Shown here one piece after another: positions 43,317-51,575 of a stretch of 64,000 nucleotides of DNA. The notes under the pieces are model-generated. The model was not told the origin of the DNA, did no database searches, and saw only the letters and a list, made by a program, of their open reading frames with translations. The DNA is from Mycolicibacterium chlorophenolicum (lineage in GTDB: Bacteria; Actinomycetota; Actinomycetes; Mycobacteriales; Mycobacteriaceae), in contig NZ_JYNL01000064.1 of NCBI RefSeq assembly GCF_001044235.1, forward strand, positions 959,096 to 1,023,095, read 5' to 3'. Position numbers and translations under genes: made by a program. The first letter of the stretch is position 1. Every line of letters begins with the position of its first letter.

Positions 43317-44669
43317 TCAGAGGGTGGAGAAGCCGTCGCGCAGGACGTCGAAGGCCTCGACGAGCAGCGCATCGGAGATGGTCAGCGGGGGCAGGAACCT
43401 CAGCACGTTGCCGAACGTCCCCGCGGTGAGGGTGAGCACGCCGTTGTCGAGACAGTGCCGGGTGAGCGCGGCCACCGCGTCGCGGTGCGGATCGCGGCTG
43501 CCCGGCACCACCAGTTCGATCGCCATCATCGCGCCGCGGCCGCGGATCTCGCCGATCACACCTGTGCGCCGAGCGATGTCGGTCAGTTCACGCGCCATCA
43601 CGTCGCCGATGACCCGGGCCCGCGACAGCAGGTCGGCGGTCTCGATCTCCTCGAACACCCCGAGCGCGGCGGCGCAGGCCACGGGATTGCCGCTGTAGGT
43701 GCCGCCGATGCCGCCCGGATGCGCGGCGTCCATGACGTCGGCACGGCCGGTGACCGCCGCCAGCGGTAACCCGCCGGCCAGACCCTTGGCGGTGACGAGC
43801 AGGTCGGGCACCAGGCCTTCGTGGTCGGAGGCGAACCAGCTGCCGGTGCGCGCGATGCCGGTCTGCACCTCGTCGGCGACCAGCAGGATGCCGCGGTCCC
43901 GGCAGAAGGCGGCGACCGACCGCAGGAACCCGTCGGCGGGGACGATGAAGCCGCCCTCGCCCTGGATCGGTTCGACCACCACGCAGGCGACCGCGTCGGC
44001 GCCGAGCTGCGCGTCGACCAGCTGGGCGAACTGACTGAAGGCTTCGTCTGCGCAGTGTTCCGGTCCCGACGGCCAGCGGTACGGGTAGGCCATCGGCGCC
44101 CGGTACACCTCGGGGGCGAACGGGCCGAAGCCGTGCTTGTAGGGCTGGTTCTTCGCGGTCATCGTCATGGTCAGTAGCGACCGTCCGTGGAACGCGTGGT
44201 CGAACACGACAACCGCGGATCGTCCGGTGGCGGCGCGGGCGTACTTCACCGCGTTCTCCACCGCCTCGGCGCCGGTGTTGAACAGCGCGGTGCGCTTCTC
44301 GTGGTCGCCCGGGGTGATCCGGTTCAGTGTCTCGGCGACCTCGATGTAGGGCTCGTACGGGGTGGCCAGGAAACAGGTGTGGGTGTACAGCGGCAGCTGG
44401 GCCATCGCCCGGGACACCACCGCCGGCGCCGCGTTGCCCACCGTGGTGACGGCGATGCCGCTGCCCAGATCGATGAACGAGTTGCCGTCCACGTCGACGA
44501 CGACTCCGCCGCCGGCCGCGGCCACGTACACACCGGCGGAGCTGGTCAGGCCCGCCGGCAGCGCCGCCGCGCGGCGGGCCGCCAGCTCCCGCGACCGCGG
44601 ACCCGGAACCTCGGTGCGCACCCGGCGCTGCTGGTCGAGGGAGGGTCCGCCGGTGAGGATGGCTGTCAT
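43317..44669 (-). CDS. gabT: 4-aminobutyrate/5-aminovalerate aminotransferase
   Basis: A 450-residue class III PLP aminotransferase of the GabT/DavT type. The PLP lysine is Lys295 in LVTAKGLAGG, the aspartate contacting the pyridine nitrogen is in VADEVQTG, and NTGAEAVENAVK near 131 binds phosphate. It moves the omega-amino group of GABA or 5-aminovalerate to 2-oxoglutarate, giving the semialdehyde. First gene of the minus-strand operon; the start at 44669 is taken from homology with GabT rather than the open frame reaching 44711. The presence of gcdH favours the 5-aminovalerate route, but both substrates are likely accepted. Confidence 0.9.
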   Translation of the reverse strand: MTAILTGGPSLDQQRRVRTEVPGPRSRELAARRAAALPAGLTSSAGVYVAAAGGGVVVDVDGNSFIDLGSGIAVTTVGNAAPAVVSRAMAQLPLYTHTCFLATPYEPYIEVAETLNRITPGDHEKRTALFNTGAEAVENAVKYARAATGRSAVVVFDHAFHGRSLLTMTMTAKNQPYKHGFGPFAPEVYRAPMAYPYRWPSGPEHCADEAFSQFAQLVDAQLGADAVACVVVEPIQGEGGFIVPADGFLRSVAAFCRDRGILLVADEVQTGIARTGSWFASDHEGLVPDLLVTAKGLAGGLPLAAVTGRADVMDAAHPGGIGGTYSGNPVACAAALGVFEEIETADLLSRARVIGDVMARELTDIARRTGVIGEIRGRGAMMAIELVVPGSRDPHRDAVAALTRHCLDNGVLTLTAGTFGNVLRFLPPLTISDALLVEAFDVLRDGFSTL

Positions 44670-44699
44670 GGCTTCACCGTAGGGAGGTTCACGACAGCA

Positions 44700-44740
44700 G
44701 TACATGTCCACAGCGGACAGGTGTACCGATGGATGTGTAC
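44700..44740. promoter_or_regulatory. Inverted and direct repeats upstream of the gabT operon
   Basis: GTACATGTCC (44700-44709) and GGACAGGTGTAC (44715-44726) form a bulged palindrome around a TGTCC-N5-GGACA core. GTGTAC is then repeated at 44735-44740, 14 bases after the copy at 44721. The cluster lies 31-71 bases upstream of the gabT start, so it is a good candidate binding region for the PucR-type regulator. Confidence 0.5.
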
Positions 44741-44835
44741 GGAACGGCCAGTCACCAGATTGCGCGAGATCGTCGACGGAGCGGGTGGCTGAGCCCTAGG
44801 GTGGGTGGTACGCGGGCGGACCACAGGAGGTTGCG

Positions 44836-46305
44836 GTGCAGGACTACTCCGACGTGATCATCATCGGCGCGGGGATCTCCGGGATCGGGGCCGCGTACCG
44901 GATCGCCGAGCGCAATCCGGGCATGCGGTACACGATCCTCGAGCGGCGGTCCCGCATCGGCGGTACCTGGGATCTGTTCCGGTACCCGGGCATCCGCTCG
45001 GACAGCGACATCTTCACGCTGTCGTTTCCGTGGGAGCCCTGGACCCGGCAGGAGAACGTCGCCGACGGGGAGTACATCCGGCAGTACCTCGCCGACACGG
45101 CGCACAAGCACGGCATCGACCGGCACATCCAGTTCGACACGCACGTCACGTCGGTGGACTGGGACTCGTCGACCGACACGTGGACCGTGCACGCCGAGCA
45201 GGACGGGCAGGAGCGGGTTTTCCGGGGCCGATTCCTGTTCTGCGGCACCGGCTACTACAGCTACGACGATCCCTACCGGCCCGACATCGCCGGCCTCGAC
45301 CGGTTCGGTGGGAAGGTGGTCCACCCGCAGTTCTGGCCCGAAGACCTCGACCACGCCGGTAAACGCGTCGTCGTGATCGGCAGCGGGGCGACCGCGATCA
45401 GCCTCATTCCCGCACTGAGCGAGAAGGCGGCGCACGTCACGATGCTGCAGCGGTCGCCGACGTACATGATGTCGATGCCGCGGATCGACCCGATGGTCGA
45501 CTTCATCCGGAAGATCCTGCCCCGCAAGCTGTCCCATGCCGTGGTGCGTTTCCGCAACGCGATGTTCCACGTGCTGACGTACTTCATGTTCCGCAAGGCG
45601 CCGCGGTTCGGCCGCTGGCTGATCCGCAACCGCACGATGGCGGCGTTGCCGCCCGGCTACGACGTCGACGTGCACTTCAAACCGAGGTACAACCCGTGGG
45701 ACCAGCGCATGTGCCTGGTCCTCGACAACGATCTCTTCGAGAAGGTGAAGCAGGGCCGTGCGGAGGTGGTGACCGACACCATCGACCACGTCGACGAGAC
45801 CGGGATCGTGCTGAGCTCCGGCGCGCGCCTGGACGCCGACATCATCGTCACCGCCACGGGTCTGCAGCTGCAGGCGCTCGGCGGCATCCGGGTGTTCGTC
45901 GACGGCGACGAGATCGACCCGACGGACCGGTTCGTCTACAAGGAGTACCTCATCGAGGATCTGCCGAACATCGCGTGGTGCATCGGCTACACCAACGCCT
46001 CGTGGACCCTGAGGGCCGACATGACCGCGAAGGCCTTCGCGAAACTGTTGGCGTACATGACCTCTCACGGGTACACGCATGCCTACCCGCATCGGGGCGA
46101 CGCGCCGATCTCGGAGAAGCCGGCGTTCGACCTGCAGGCGAACTACATCAAGCGCGCACCGCACGCGTTGCCGCGCTCGGGAACCCGACGACCGTGGAAT
46201 GTGCGGCACAACTACGTGCTCGACGTCATCGACCACCGATTCGACCGCATCGAGGAGTCGATGATGTTCGGCCGCGCCGCGGTACGGGCGGTCACATCAG
46301 CATAG
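44836..46305 (+). CDS. EthA-like Baeyer-Villiger/flavin monooxygenase, copy 1
   Basis: A 489-residue class B flavoprotein with the same length as M. tuberculosis EthA. FAD motif VIIIGAGISGIGAAYR (8-23), the GGTWDLFRYPGIRSDSD block, NADPH motif VVVIGSGATAISL and the fingerprint FGGKVVHPQFWPED (FxGxxxHxxxWP) are all present. It should oxygenate ketones or thioethers; EthA and MymA relatives also activate thioamide prodrugs such as ethionamide. The GTG at 44836 has CAGGAGG 5 bases upstream. Eleven bases separate it from the second copy. Confidence 0.88.
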   Translation: MQDYSDVIIIGAGISGIGAAYRIAERNPGMRYTILERRSRIGGTWDLFRYPGIRSDSDIFTLSFPWEPWTRQENVADGEYIRQYLADTAHKHGIDRHIQFDTHVTSVDWDSSTDTWTVHAEQDGQERVFRGRFLFCGTGYYSYDDPYRPDIAGLDRFGGKVVHPQFWPEDLDHAGKRVVVIGSGATAISLIPALSEKAAHVTMLQRSPTYMMSMPRIDPMVDFIRKILPRKLSHAVVRFRNAMFHVLTYFMFRKAPRFGRWLIRNRTMAALPPGYDVDVHFKPRYNPWDQRMCLVLDNDLFEKVKQGRAEVVTDTIDHVDETGIVLSSGARLDADIIVTATGLQLQALGGIRVFVDGDEIDPTDRFVYKEYLIEDLPNIAWCIGYTNASWTLRADMTAKAFAKLLAYMTSHGYTHAYPHRGDAPISEKPAFDLQANYIKRAPHALPRSGTRRPWNVRHNYVLDVIDHRFDRIEESMMFGRAAVRAVTSA

Positions 46306-46315
46306 GGAGTTCACC

Positions 46316-47797
46316 ATGGATGCGCGCGAGCCCGAACACAGCGACGTCATCATCATCGGGGCCGGCTTCTCCGGCATCGGCGCCGCGTACCGCATCCATG
46401 AGAAGAACCCCGATCTGACGCTCACCATCCTGGAGCGGCGCGAGCGTCTCGGCGGGACCTGGGACCTCTTCCGCTATCCCGGAATCCGCTCGGACAGCGA
46501 CATCTTCACGCTGTCGTTCCCCTGGGAACCGTGGACGCGACCAGAGGCGATCGCCGACGGTGCGGACATCTGGCAGTACATGGCCGACACTGCGCGCAAG
46601 CACGGTATCGACGAGCTCATCCGGTACCGCACCGCGGTGCACTCCGCAGAGTGGCATTCCGCGACGGACACGTGGACAGTTCGCGCCGACCGTGACGGCA
46701 CCGAGGCCGTCTTCACGGCTCGGTTCCTGTTCTTCGCCAGCGGCTACTACGACTACGACGAGCCCTATGTGCCCGACTTCCCCGGGATCGGCGACTTCCG
46801 CGGTGAGGTGATCCACCCGCAGCACTGGCCCGAGAACTTCGACGCCAGCGGCAAGCGCCTCGTCGTCATCGGCAGCGGCGCGACCGCGGTGAGCATGATC
46901 CCGTCGCTGACGCAGACGGCGGCGCATGTGACGATGCTGCAGCGCACCCCCTCGTATCTGTTGTCGGTGCCGCGAATGCTGCCGCCCATCAACGCGATCC
47001 GGCGGGTACTGCCGCGCCGGACCGGTCACTTGGCGGCCCGGTGGGTCATGTCGATGTTCGGCTCGCTGCTGTGGCTGGTCTCGCGACGTGCGCCTGCGCT
47101 GAGCAAACGGCTACTGCGCCGGATGACGATGCGGGAACTGCCGGCGAACTATCCCGTCGACGTCCACTTCCGGCCGCCGTACAACCCGTGGGACCAACGC
47201 ATGTGCTTCATGGTCGACTCCGATCTGTTGAAAGCCGTCGCCGCGGGCGACGTCGACATCGTCACCGACCACGTCGATCACTTCGACACCGACGGCATCG
47301 TGCTGAGGTCCGGTCATCGGCTGGACACCGACGTGGTCATCACCGCGACCGGCCTCCAGATGCAGGCCCTCGGCGGAGTCGCCGTGTTCGTCGACGGGGA
47401 CAAGGTCGAACCGCACCAACGGTTCATGTACCGCCGACATCTGCTCGAGGATGTGCCGAACGCCGCGTGGTGCATGGGGTACACCAACGCATCCTGGACT
47501 CTGGGCGCTGACATGACGGCACGCGCGGTGGCAAACCTGTTGGCGTACATGCATTCCCATGGCTATACCCATGCCTACCCGCATCTCGGGAACGAGACCA
47601 TGCCGGAGCAGCCGGCGTTCAACCTGCAGTCGGGGTACGTGCTGAGAGGCCTGCAAGCATTGCCGAAGTCGGGACAGCGACGGCCGTGGATGCTCAGCCA
47701 CACCTACGTCCGCGACGCGATCGGCCACCGCCTGGAGCCGATCGACGAGTCGATGGTCTTCGGCCGAGCGGGAGTGGCCGAACCCCACCCCGCCTGA
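46316..47797 (+). CDS. EthA-like Baeyer-Villiger/flavin monooxygenase, copy 2
   Basis: A 493-residue tandem paralogue of the preceding gene, roughly two-thirds identical by eye over the N-terminal 130 residues. FAD motif VIIIGAGFSGIGAAYR, the same GGTWDLFRYPGIRSDSD block, NADPH motif VVIGSGATAVSM and fingerprint FRGEVIHPQHWPEN are intact, so both copies should be active. AGGGAG stands 8 bases before the ATG. The middle membrane-like helix region (about 225-265) differs most between the two copies and may set substrate range. Confidence 0.88.
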   Translation: MDAREPEHSDVIIIGAGFSGIGAAYRIHEKNPDLTLTILERRERLGGTWDLFRYPGIRSDSDIFTLSFPWEPWTRPEAIADGADIWQYMADTARKHGIDELIRYRTAVHSAEWHSATDTWTVRADRDGTEAVFTARFLFFASGYYDYDEPYVPDFPGIGDFRGEVIHPQHWPENFDASGKRLVVIGSGATAVSMIPSLTQTAAHVTMLQRTPSYLLSVPRMLPPINAIRRVLPRRTGHLAARWVMSMFGSLLWLVSRRAPALSKRLLRRMTMRELPANYPVDVHFRPPYNPWDQRMCFMVDSDLLKAVAAGDVDIVTDHVDHFDTDGIVLRSGHRLDTDVVITATGLQMQALGGVAVFVDGDKVEPHQRFMYRRHLLEDVPNAAWCMGYTNASWTLGADMTARAVANLLAYMHSHGYTHAYPHLGNETMPEQPAFNLQSGYVLRGLQALPKSGQRRPWMLSHTYVRDAIGHRLEPIDESMVFGRAGVAEPHPA

Positions 47798-47806
47798 CCC
47801 CGTTCC

Positions 47807-47869
47807 CGCCGAAACTGCATTCCAGCAGCGAATGTGCGAGTAGGCGCCTGCTGGAATGCAGTTTCGGCG
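47807..47869. repeat. Perfect 22-bp inverted repeat between convergent genes
   Basis: The arm at 47807-47828 (core GAAACTGCATTCCAGCAG) is exactly complementary to 47848-47869, with a 19-base loop. It fills the gap between the monooxygenase stop (47797) and the convergent hypothetical gene stop (47875). It can fold as a very stable hairpin and act as a bidirectional terminator; the A/T-rich arms, unlike the surrounding GC content, suggest a dispersed mycobacterial intergenic repeat. Confidence 0.85.
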
Positions 47870-47874
47870 ACGGG

Positions 47875-48990
47875 TCAGGGGGCGACGGTGAGCCAGTCGG
47901 CGAAACCCGACGGGTCGTGGCGACCCAGCGCGCCGTGCTCGAACAGCCCCCAGCCCTCACGTTCGGTGCCGTCGGCGTCGCGGCAGACGGCGCGGCCGAC
48001 GTGGTCGATCACGCCGAACCCGGCGCGGCCGACGACAGCCGGATCGGTCATGTCGTAGGTCAGCCGCTCGGTGAACCGCTCGCCCTTCCACACACCGTGC
48101 AGCCAGTCCGAGTCGCCGCCGTAGCCACCGCCGACGTGGATCGGCACGGCCAGCTTCGACTCGACATCGAAATGCAGCGCGCTGCCGTCACTTCCGGTGG
48201 CGTCGATGCTCGCTCCGGTGGGAATGCGGGTGCCGGAGCGGTAGTGGATCTTCACGCGCGGCCAGCCGAGCTGCTCGACGCGGCCGTCCTTCCAGATGCG
48301 CGTGCAGTCGTTGAGCGAGCGGAAACCCTGCGGATCCTCCTGGATGATGATCACGATGCCGAAGTCGTCGAACGCCATCGGCACGTACAGCCACCACATA
48401 CCCTCGAACGGTGGATCGTCGGGGCGTCCCGCCGGCTCCGCCTCGCCGACGGGCCGGATGCCCCAGGAGCGGTCGCGGGTGCCGATCCAGCGCGCCGGAT
48501 CGACCGCGATGTCCTCACCGTCGATCGACAACTGCCCACTCCACGTGCCCACCTGGGCGAAGCGCTGCGCGTCCAACGTGATCCGGTTGCCGCGACGCAT
48601 GATGTGCGGCTGCTCCTGGACGACGTCGAACAGCCCCTCCCACGTCAGGTCGGCGGCGATGCCCTCGGTGTCGTCGCAGACGATGCGCAGCTTGCGCAGC
48701 GGCTCGATCACCTCGACGCGGTAGTTCCCGACGTGCTGGTTGAGCCTGTCCTGGTCGATGGCGTCGGACAGGTGCACCGCCGTCTGGGTGTCCCCCCGCC
48801 GAACCAGCAGAAAGGCGTCCTTGACCCCGAGGTTGGGGTAGTAGCCGATGCCGGTGACGACGAAGATGTCCCCGGTGCGATCATGGGCGTTGAAGTAGGA
48901 CCGGTCGTAGAAGTTACGGTCCGAGGAGCCCGGCCATGCGATCGGCTGCGGAACCTGGTGTACCGGGTACTCGTCCATCGGTCCGAGCAT
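47875..48990 (-). CDS. Conserved hypothetical protein (Rv3169-like)
   Basis: A 371-residue soluble protein, rich in Trp, Asp and beta-strand-like stretches, without signal peptide or membrane segment. Its place directly after the Rv3168-like phosphotransferase and its length match M. tuberculosis Rv3169 (about 374 aa). Recurrent patterns such as GIGYYPNLGVKDAF and RDRSWGIRPVGE suggest a lipocalin-like or diene-lactone-hydrolase-unrelated beta fold of the actinobacterial DUF7064/7065 type; no catalytic motif is recognised. ATG 48990 overlaps the phosphotransferase stop by one base, so the two products are probably made in equal amounts and may work together. Confidence 0.75.
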   Translation of the reverse strand: MLGPMDEYPVHQVPQPIAWPGSSDRNFYDRSYFNAHDRTGDIFVVTGIGYYPNLGVKDAFLLVRRGDTQTAVHLSDAIDQDRLNQHVGNYRVEVIEPLRKLRIVCDDTEGIAADLTWEGLFDVVQEQPHIMRRGNRITLDAQRFAQVGTWSGQLSIDGEDIAVDPARWIGTRDRSWGIRPVGEAEPAGRPDDPPFEGMWWLYVPMAFDDFGIVIIIQEDPQGFRSLNDCTRIWKDGRVEQLGWPRVKIHYRSGTRIPTGASIDATGSDGSALHFDVESKLAVPIHVGGGYGGDSDWLHGVWKGERFTERLTYDMTDPAVVGRAGFGVIDHVGRAVCRDADGTEREGWGLFEHGALGRHDPSGFADWLTVAP

Positions 48991-50126
48991 CAGACGGCTT
49001 CTCCTAACAGTCGTTTCAGCAGTGAGGCGTGGTAGAACAGCGTCTCGACGTCGGCGGGCTTCTCGATCTCGCCGAAGTGCACGCGCCGGGCGCCGGTGCG
49101 CATGAACACGCAGCACCACACCACCGCGGAGTACACGTAGAACCAGTCGAGGTCGCCGACCTCCACGCCCGTGACGTCGCGGTAGGTGGCCCGGATGTCG
49201 TCCTCGCGCAGGAAGTCGGGCATCCCGGGCAGTCCGGCGAGCTTGGTCAGCTCCTGGAACACCATGTGCGCGAACGCGAGCCACGCGACGTCGAACTCGC
49301 GCGGACCCACGGTGGCCATCTCCCAATCCAGCACCGCGACGGGGGAGAAGTCGCGGTACATGACGTTGCCGATCCGCGAATCCCCCCACACCAGTACGGG
49401 TTCGGTCGCGGCCACGTCGGCGGGAAACCGCTCCTCGAGCCACGCCAGGGCCCGCTCGACCAGCGGTGAGCGCCCGATGTCGGGAACGCTGAACTCATAC
49501 CAGCTCTTCAGCCATCCGAAGTGCCGGTGCAGCGCGGTCTCCCCGGGCGGGTCGATGTCCTGCAGGAAGCCGAACGTCTGCTGGGCGTTGGGGATCGAGT
49601 GCAGCGCGGCCAGCACCTTCACGGTGTTGTCCTGCAGCAGGCGCTGCTGCTCGGGATCGGCGTCGAAGAGCCAGTTGTCGCCGAAGGTGTAGGGCATCAC
49701 GTCGGGCGGCACGATCCCGTCGACGCGGTCCATCAGGAAGAACGGCCGCCCCAGCACATCGCCGGAACGCTCGAGCCAGCGGACCGCCGGCACCGGGACG
49801 TCGGTCAACTCGGCGACCAGGCGAATCACCTCGTGCTGATGATCGAGCCGGTAGTGCTCGAAGACCGGCACGTCCGCCTCGGCGGGCGCGACGCGCGCGA
49901 CCCACCGCTGCTCGACCGGGTTACCGCCCTGCACCCAGCGGCCCGAGACCAGGATGGTCTCCGACGACATGCCGTTGGCGTCGACGCTGCTGTCGACGGT
50001 GATCTCGGGGGTGGTGTTGGGCAGCACCGTGGACAGCCAGCTCGACAGCGCGGCAGGGACGTTGGTCATGTCGCGGCTGGACCGTTGGAGCCGGTCGACG
50101 TCCTCGACGGCTGGGTCAGTGGTCAC
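48990..50126 (-). CDS. Phosphotransferase-family (APH-like) kinase (Rv3168-like)
   Basis: A 378-residue aminoglycoside-phosphotransferase-fold protein, equal in length to Rv3168. The catalytic loop is present as WGDSRIGNVM (Asp and Asn kept, but Trp in place of the usual His), and the metal-binding Asp is in AVLDWEMATVG. A role in antibiotic resistance should not be assumed: mycobacterial members of this branch often accompany lipid or acyl-CoA genes. GTG 50126 has GGAAGGA about 8 bases upstream; the long open frame beyond it covers the TetR gene and is not real. Confidence 0.82.
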   Translation of the reverse strand: MTTDPAVEDVDRLQRSSRDMTNVPAALSSWLSTVLPNTTPEITVDSSVDANGMSSETILVSGRWVQGGNPVEQRWVARVAPAEADVPVFEHYRLDHQHEVIRLVAELTDVPVPAVRWLERSGDVLGRPFFLMDRVDGIVPPDVMPYTFGDNWLFDADPEQQRLLQDNTVKVLAALHSIPNAQQTFGFLQDIDPPGETALHRHFGWLKSWYEFSVPDIGRSPLVERALAWLEERFPADVAATEPVLVWGDSRIGNVMYRDFSPVAVLDWEMATVGPREFDVAWLAFAHMVFQELTKLAGLPGMPDFLREDDIRATYRDVTGVEVGDLDWFYVYSAVVWCCVFMRTGARRVHFGEIEKPADVETLFYHASLLKRLLGEAV

Positions 50127-50173
50127 GAGAGAGTCCTTCCCGCCACGAATCGAGGTCCTGGCGCCTGCCAATA

Positions 50174-50190
50174 CGATACGGTGGGTAGCG
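50174..50190. promoter_or_regulatory. Candidate TetR operator between the phosphotransferase and TetR genes
   Basis: CGATAC-GGTGG-GTAGCG is an imperfect palindrome (5 of 6 pairs per arm) ending 3 bases before the TetR gene start at 50193 and lying 48 bases from the divergent phosphotransferase start. The position fits autorepression and control of the divergent pair. Confidence 0.45.
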
Positions 50191-50192
50191 AT

Positions 50193-50798
50193 ATGAAAGC
50201 AGACCCGTCCTCGGCTGACAAGACCCCGAGTGCCGGACGCCCACGCGACCCGCGTATCGACGCTGCCATATTGCGGGCCACGGCGGATCTCCTTGTCGAA
50301 ATCGGCTACGCCAACGTCACGATGGCCGCCGTCGCCGAGCGTGCCGGCACCACCAAGACCGCGCTGTACCGCCGGTGGTCGAGCAAGGCCGAACTCGTCC
50401 ACGAGGCGGCGTTCCCGGTCACCCCGTCGGCGATCGACACCCCGCCCGGTGACATCGCCGCGGACCTGCGGGCGATGGTGGCGGCGGCGCGCGACGTGTT
50501 CACCAGCCCCGTGGTGGCCGCGGCTTTGCCCGGGCTCATCTCCGACATGTCGGCCGACCCCGCGATGCTCGGCCGCGTCAGCGCACGGTTCACCGACCTG
50601 TTCGCCGCCGTGGGGACCCGGTTGCGTGACGCGGTCGACCGGGGCGAGGTGCGCGACGACGTGGATCCCGACGGCCTGGTGCACCTCATCGGCGGCGCGA
50701 CGATGCTGGCCCTGCTGCAGGCCCCCGACTACCTGGCGAGTGCGGCGTGGGTGGACAACACCACGTCGATCCTGCTGCACGGCGTGGCAGCGCCGTAG
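50193..50798 (+). CDS. TetR-family transcriptional regulator (Rv3167c-like)
   Basis: A 201-residue TetR regulator. The DNA-binding domain spans about residues 20-66, with the recognition part in VTMAAVAERAGTTKTALYRRW. The C-terminal ligand domain is all-helical. It is divergent from the Rv3168/Rv3169-like pair, the same arrangement as Rv3167c in M. tuberculosis, and so probably represses that pair through the palindrome in the 66-base gap. ATG 50193 is used; the frame is open upstream without homology. Its stop directly abuts the stop of the convergent hydratase. Confidence 0.88.
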   Translation: MKADPSSADKTPSAGRPRDPRIDAAILRATADLLVEIGYANVTMAAVAERAGTTKTALYRRWSSKAELVHEAAFPVTPSAIDTPPGDIAADLRAMVAAARDVFTSPVVAAALPGLISDMSADPAMLGRVSARFTDLFAAVGTRLRDAVDRGEVRDDVDPDGLVHLIGGATMLALLQAPDYLASAAWVDNTTSILLHGVAAP

Positions 50799-51575
50799 TC
50801 AGCCCGGGTTGATCTGCTCCCTGTTGCGCTGCGCGACGGCGGTGAAGCGGTCGCCGAGAGTGTCGAACTCGCGGTGCTGCGCGAACGCGATGCGTTCCTC
50901 GGCGGCCAGCGCGGGATCGGTCACGGCGGCCGCGCCGCTGGTGTAGATCTCCTTGAGGCCGCGCATGGTGGGCCCGGGCACGTCGGCGATCTGGGTGGCG
51001 AGCTCGACGGCCCGTTCGAGCAGCCGGCCGTGCGGCACCACCTCGGTGACCAGTCCGATCCGCTCGGCGCGGGCGGAGTCGACCACCTCGCCCGTCATCG
51101 ACAGACGCCGCGCCATCGCGGCGCCGACCAGCTGGGGGAGCCGCGCCGTCATGCCGCCGCCGGGCAGGATGCCCACCCGGGCGTGGGTGTCGGCGAACAC
51201 CGCCCGCTCCGAGGCGATCAGGAAGTCACAGCCCAGCGCCATCTCCAGACCTCCGGTGAACGTGGCCCCGTTCACCGCGCCCACGACCGGGGTCCGCATG
51301 GCGGCCACCGCGGCGATGCAACTCTGCGAGCGGAACTCTTCGAAGTACGAAAGGCCATCGCGGGCAGCTTCTTTCAGGTCGACGCCGGCGCAGAACGCCG
51401 GATCGGCGCCCGTGAGAACGACCGCGCGGACGGACTCGTCGGCGTCCGCGGCGGTCAACGCGGCGTAGCAGGCGCGGATCAGATCGCGGCTGAGCGCGTT
51501 GCGCGCCTGCGGGCGGTTCAGCGTGATCACGCGGACGGCGCCGTGGTCGGCGGTGAGCACGAGTTCGGTCGACAT
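50799..51575 (-). CDS. Enoyl-CoA hydratase/isomerase family protein
   Basis: A 258-residue crotonase-fold enzyme. The oxyanion-hole segments AFCAGVDLKEA and NGATFTGGLEMALGCD are clear, and the usual catalytic Glu position is in the ADTHARVGILPGGG segment, where Gly-rich sequence follows. Crotonase members hydrate enoyl-CoAs or do related CoA chemistry. The ATG at 51575 overlaps the nuoN stop by one base (TGATG), so it is read as the last gene of the nuo operon. No link between this enzyme and complex I is known; the coupling is unusual. Confidence 0.87.
   Translation of the reverse strand: MSTELVLTADHGAVRVITLNRPQARNALSRDLIRACYAALTAADADESVRAVVLTGADPAFCAGVDLKEAARDGLSYFEEFRSQSCIAAVAAMRTPVVGAVNGATFTGGLEMALGCDFLIASERAVFADTHARVGILPGGGMTARLPQLVGAAMARRLSMTGEVVDSARAERIGLVTEVVPHGRLLERAVELATQIADVPGPTMRGLKEIYTSGAAAVTDPALAAEERIAFAQHREFDTLGDRFTAVAQRNREQINPG

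Noticed and set aside
48990..50126. Aminoglycoside resistance kinase
   Set aside because: The APH fold is present, but the branch (Rv3168-like) has a changed catalytic loop (WGD) and no resistance context, so the name would mislead.
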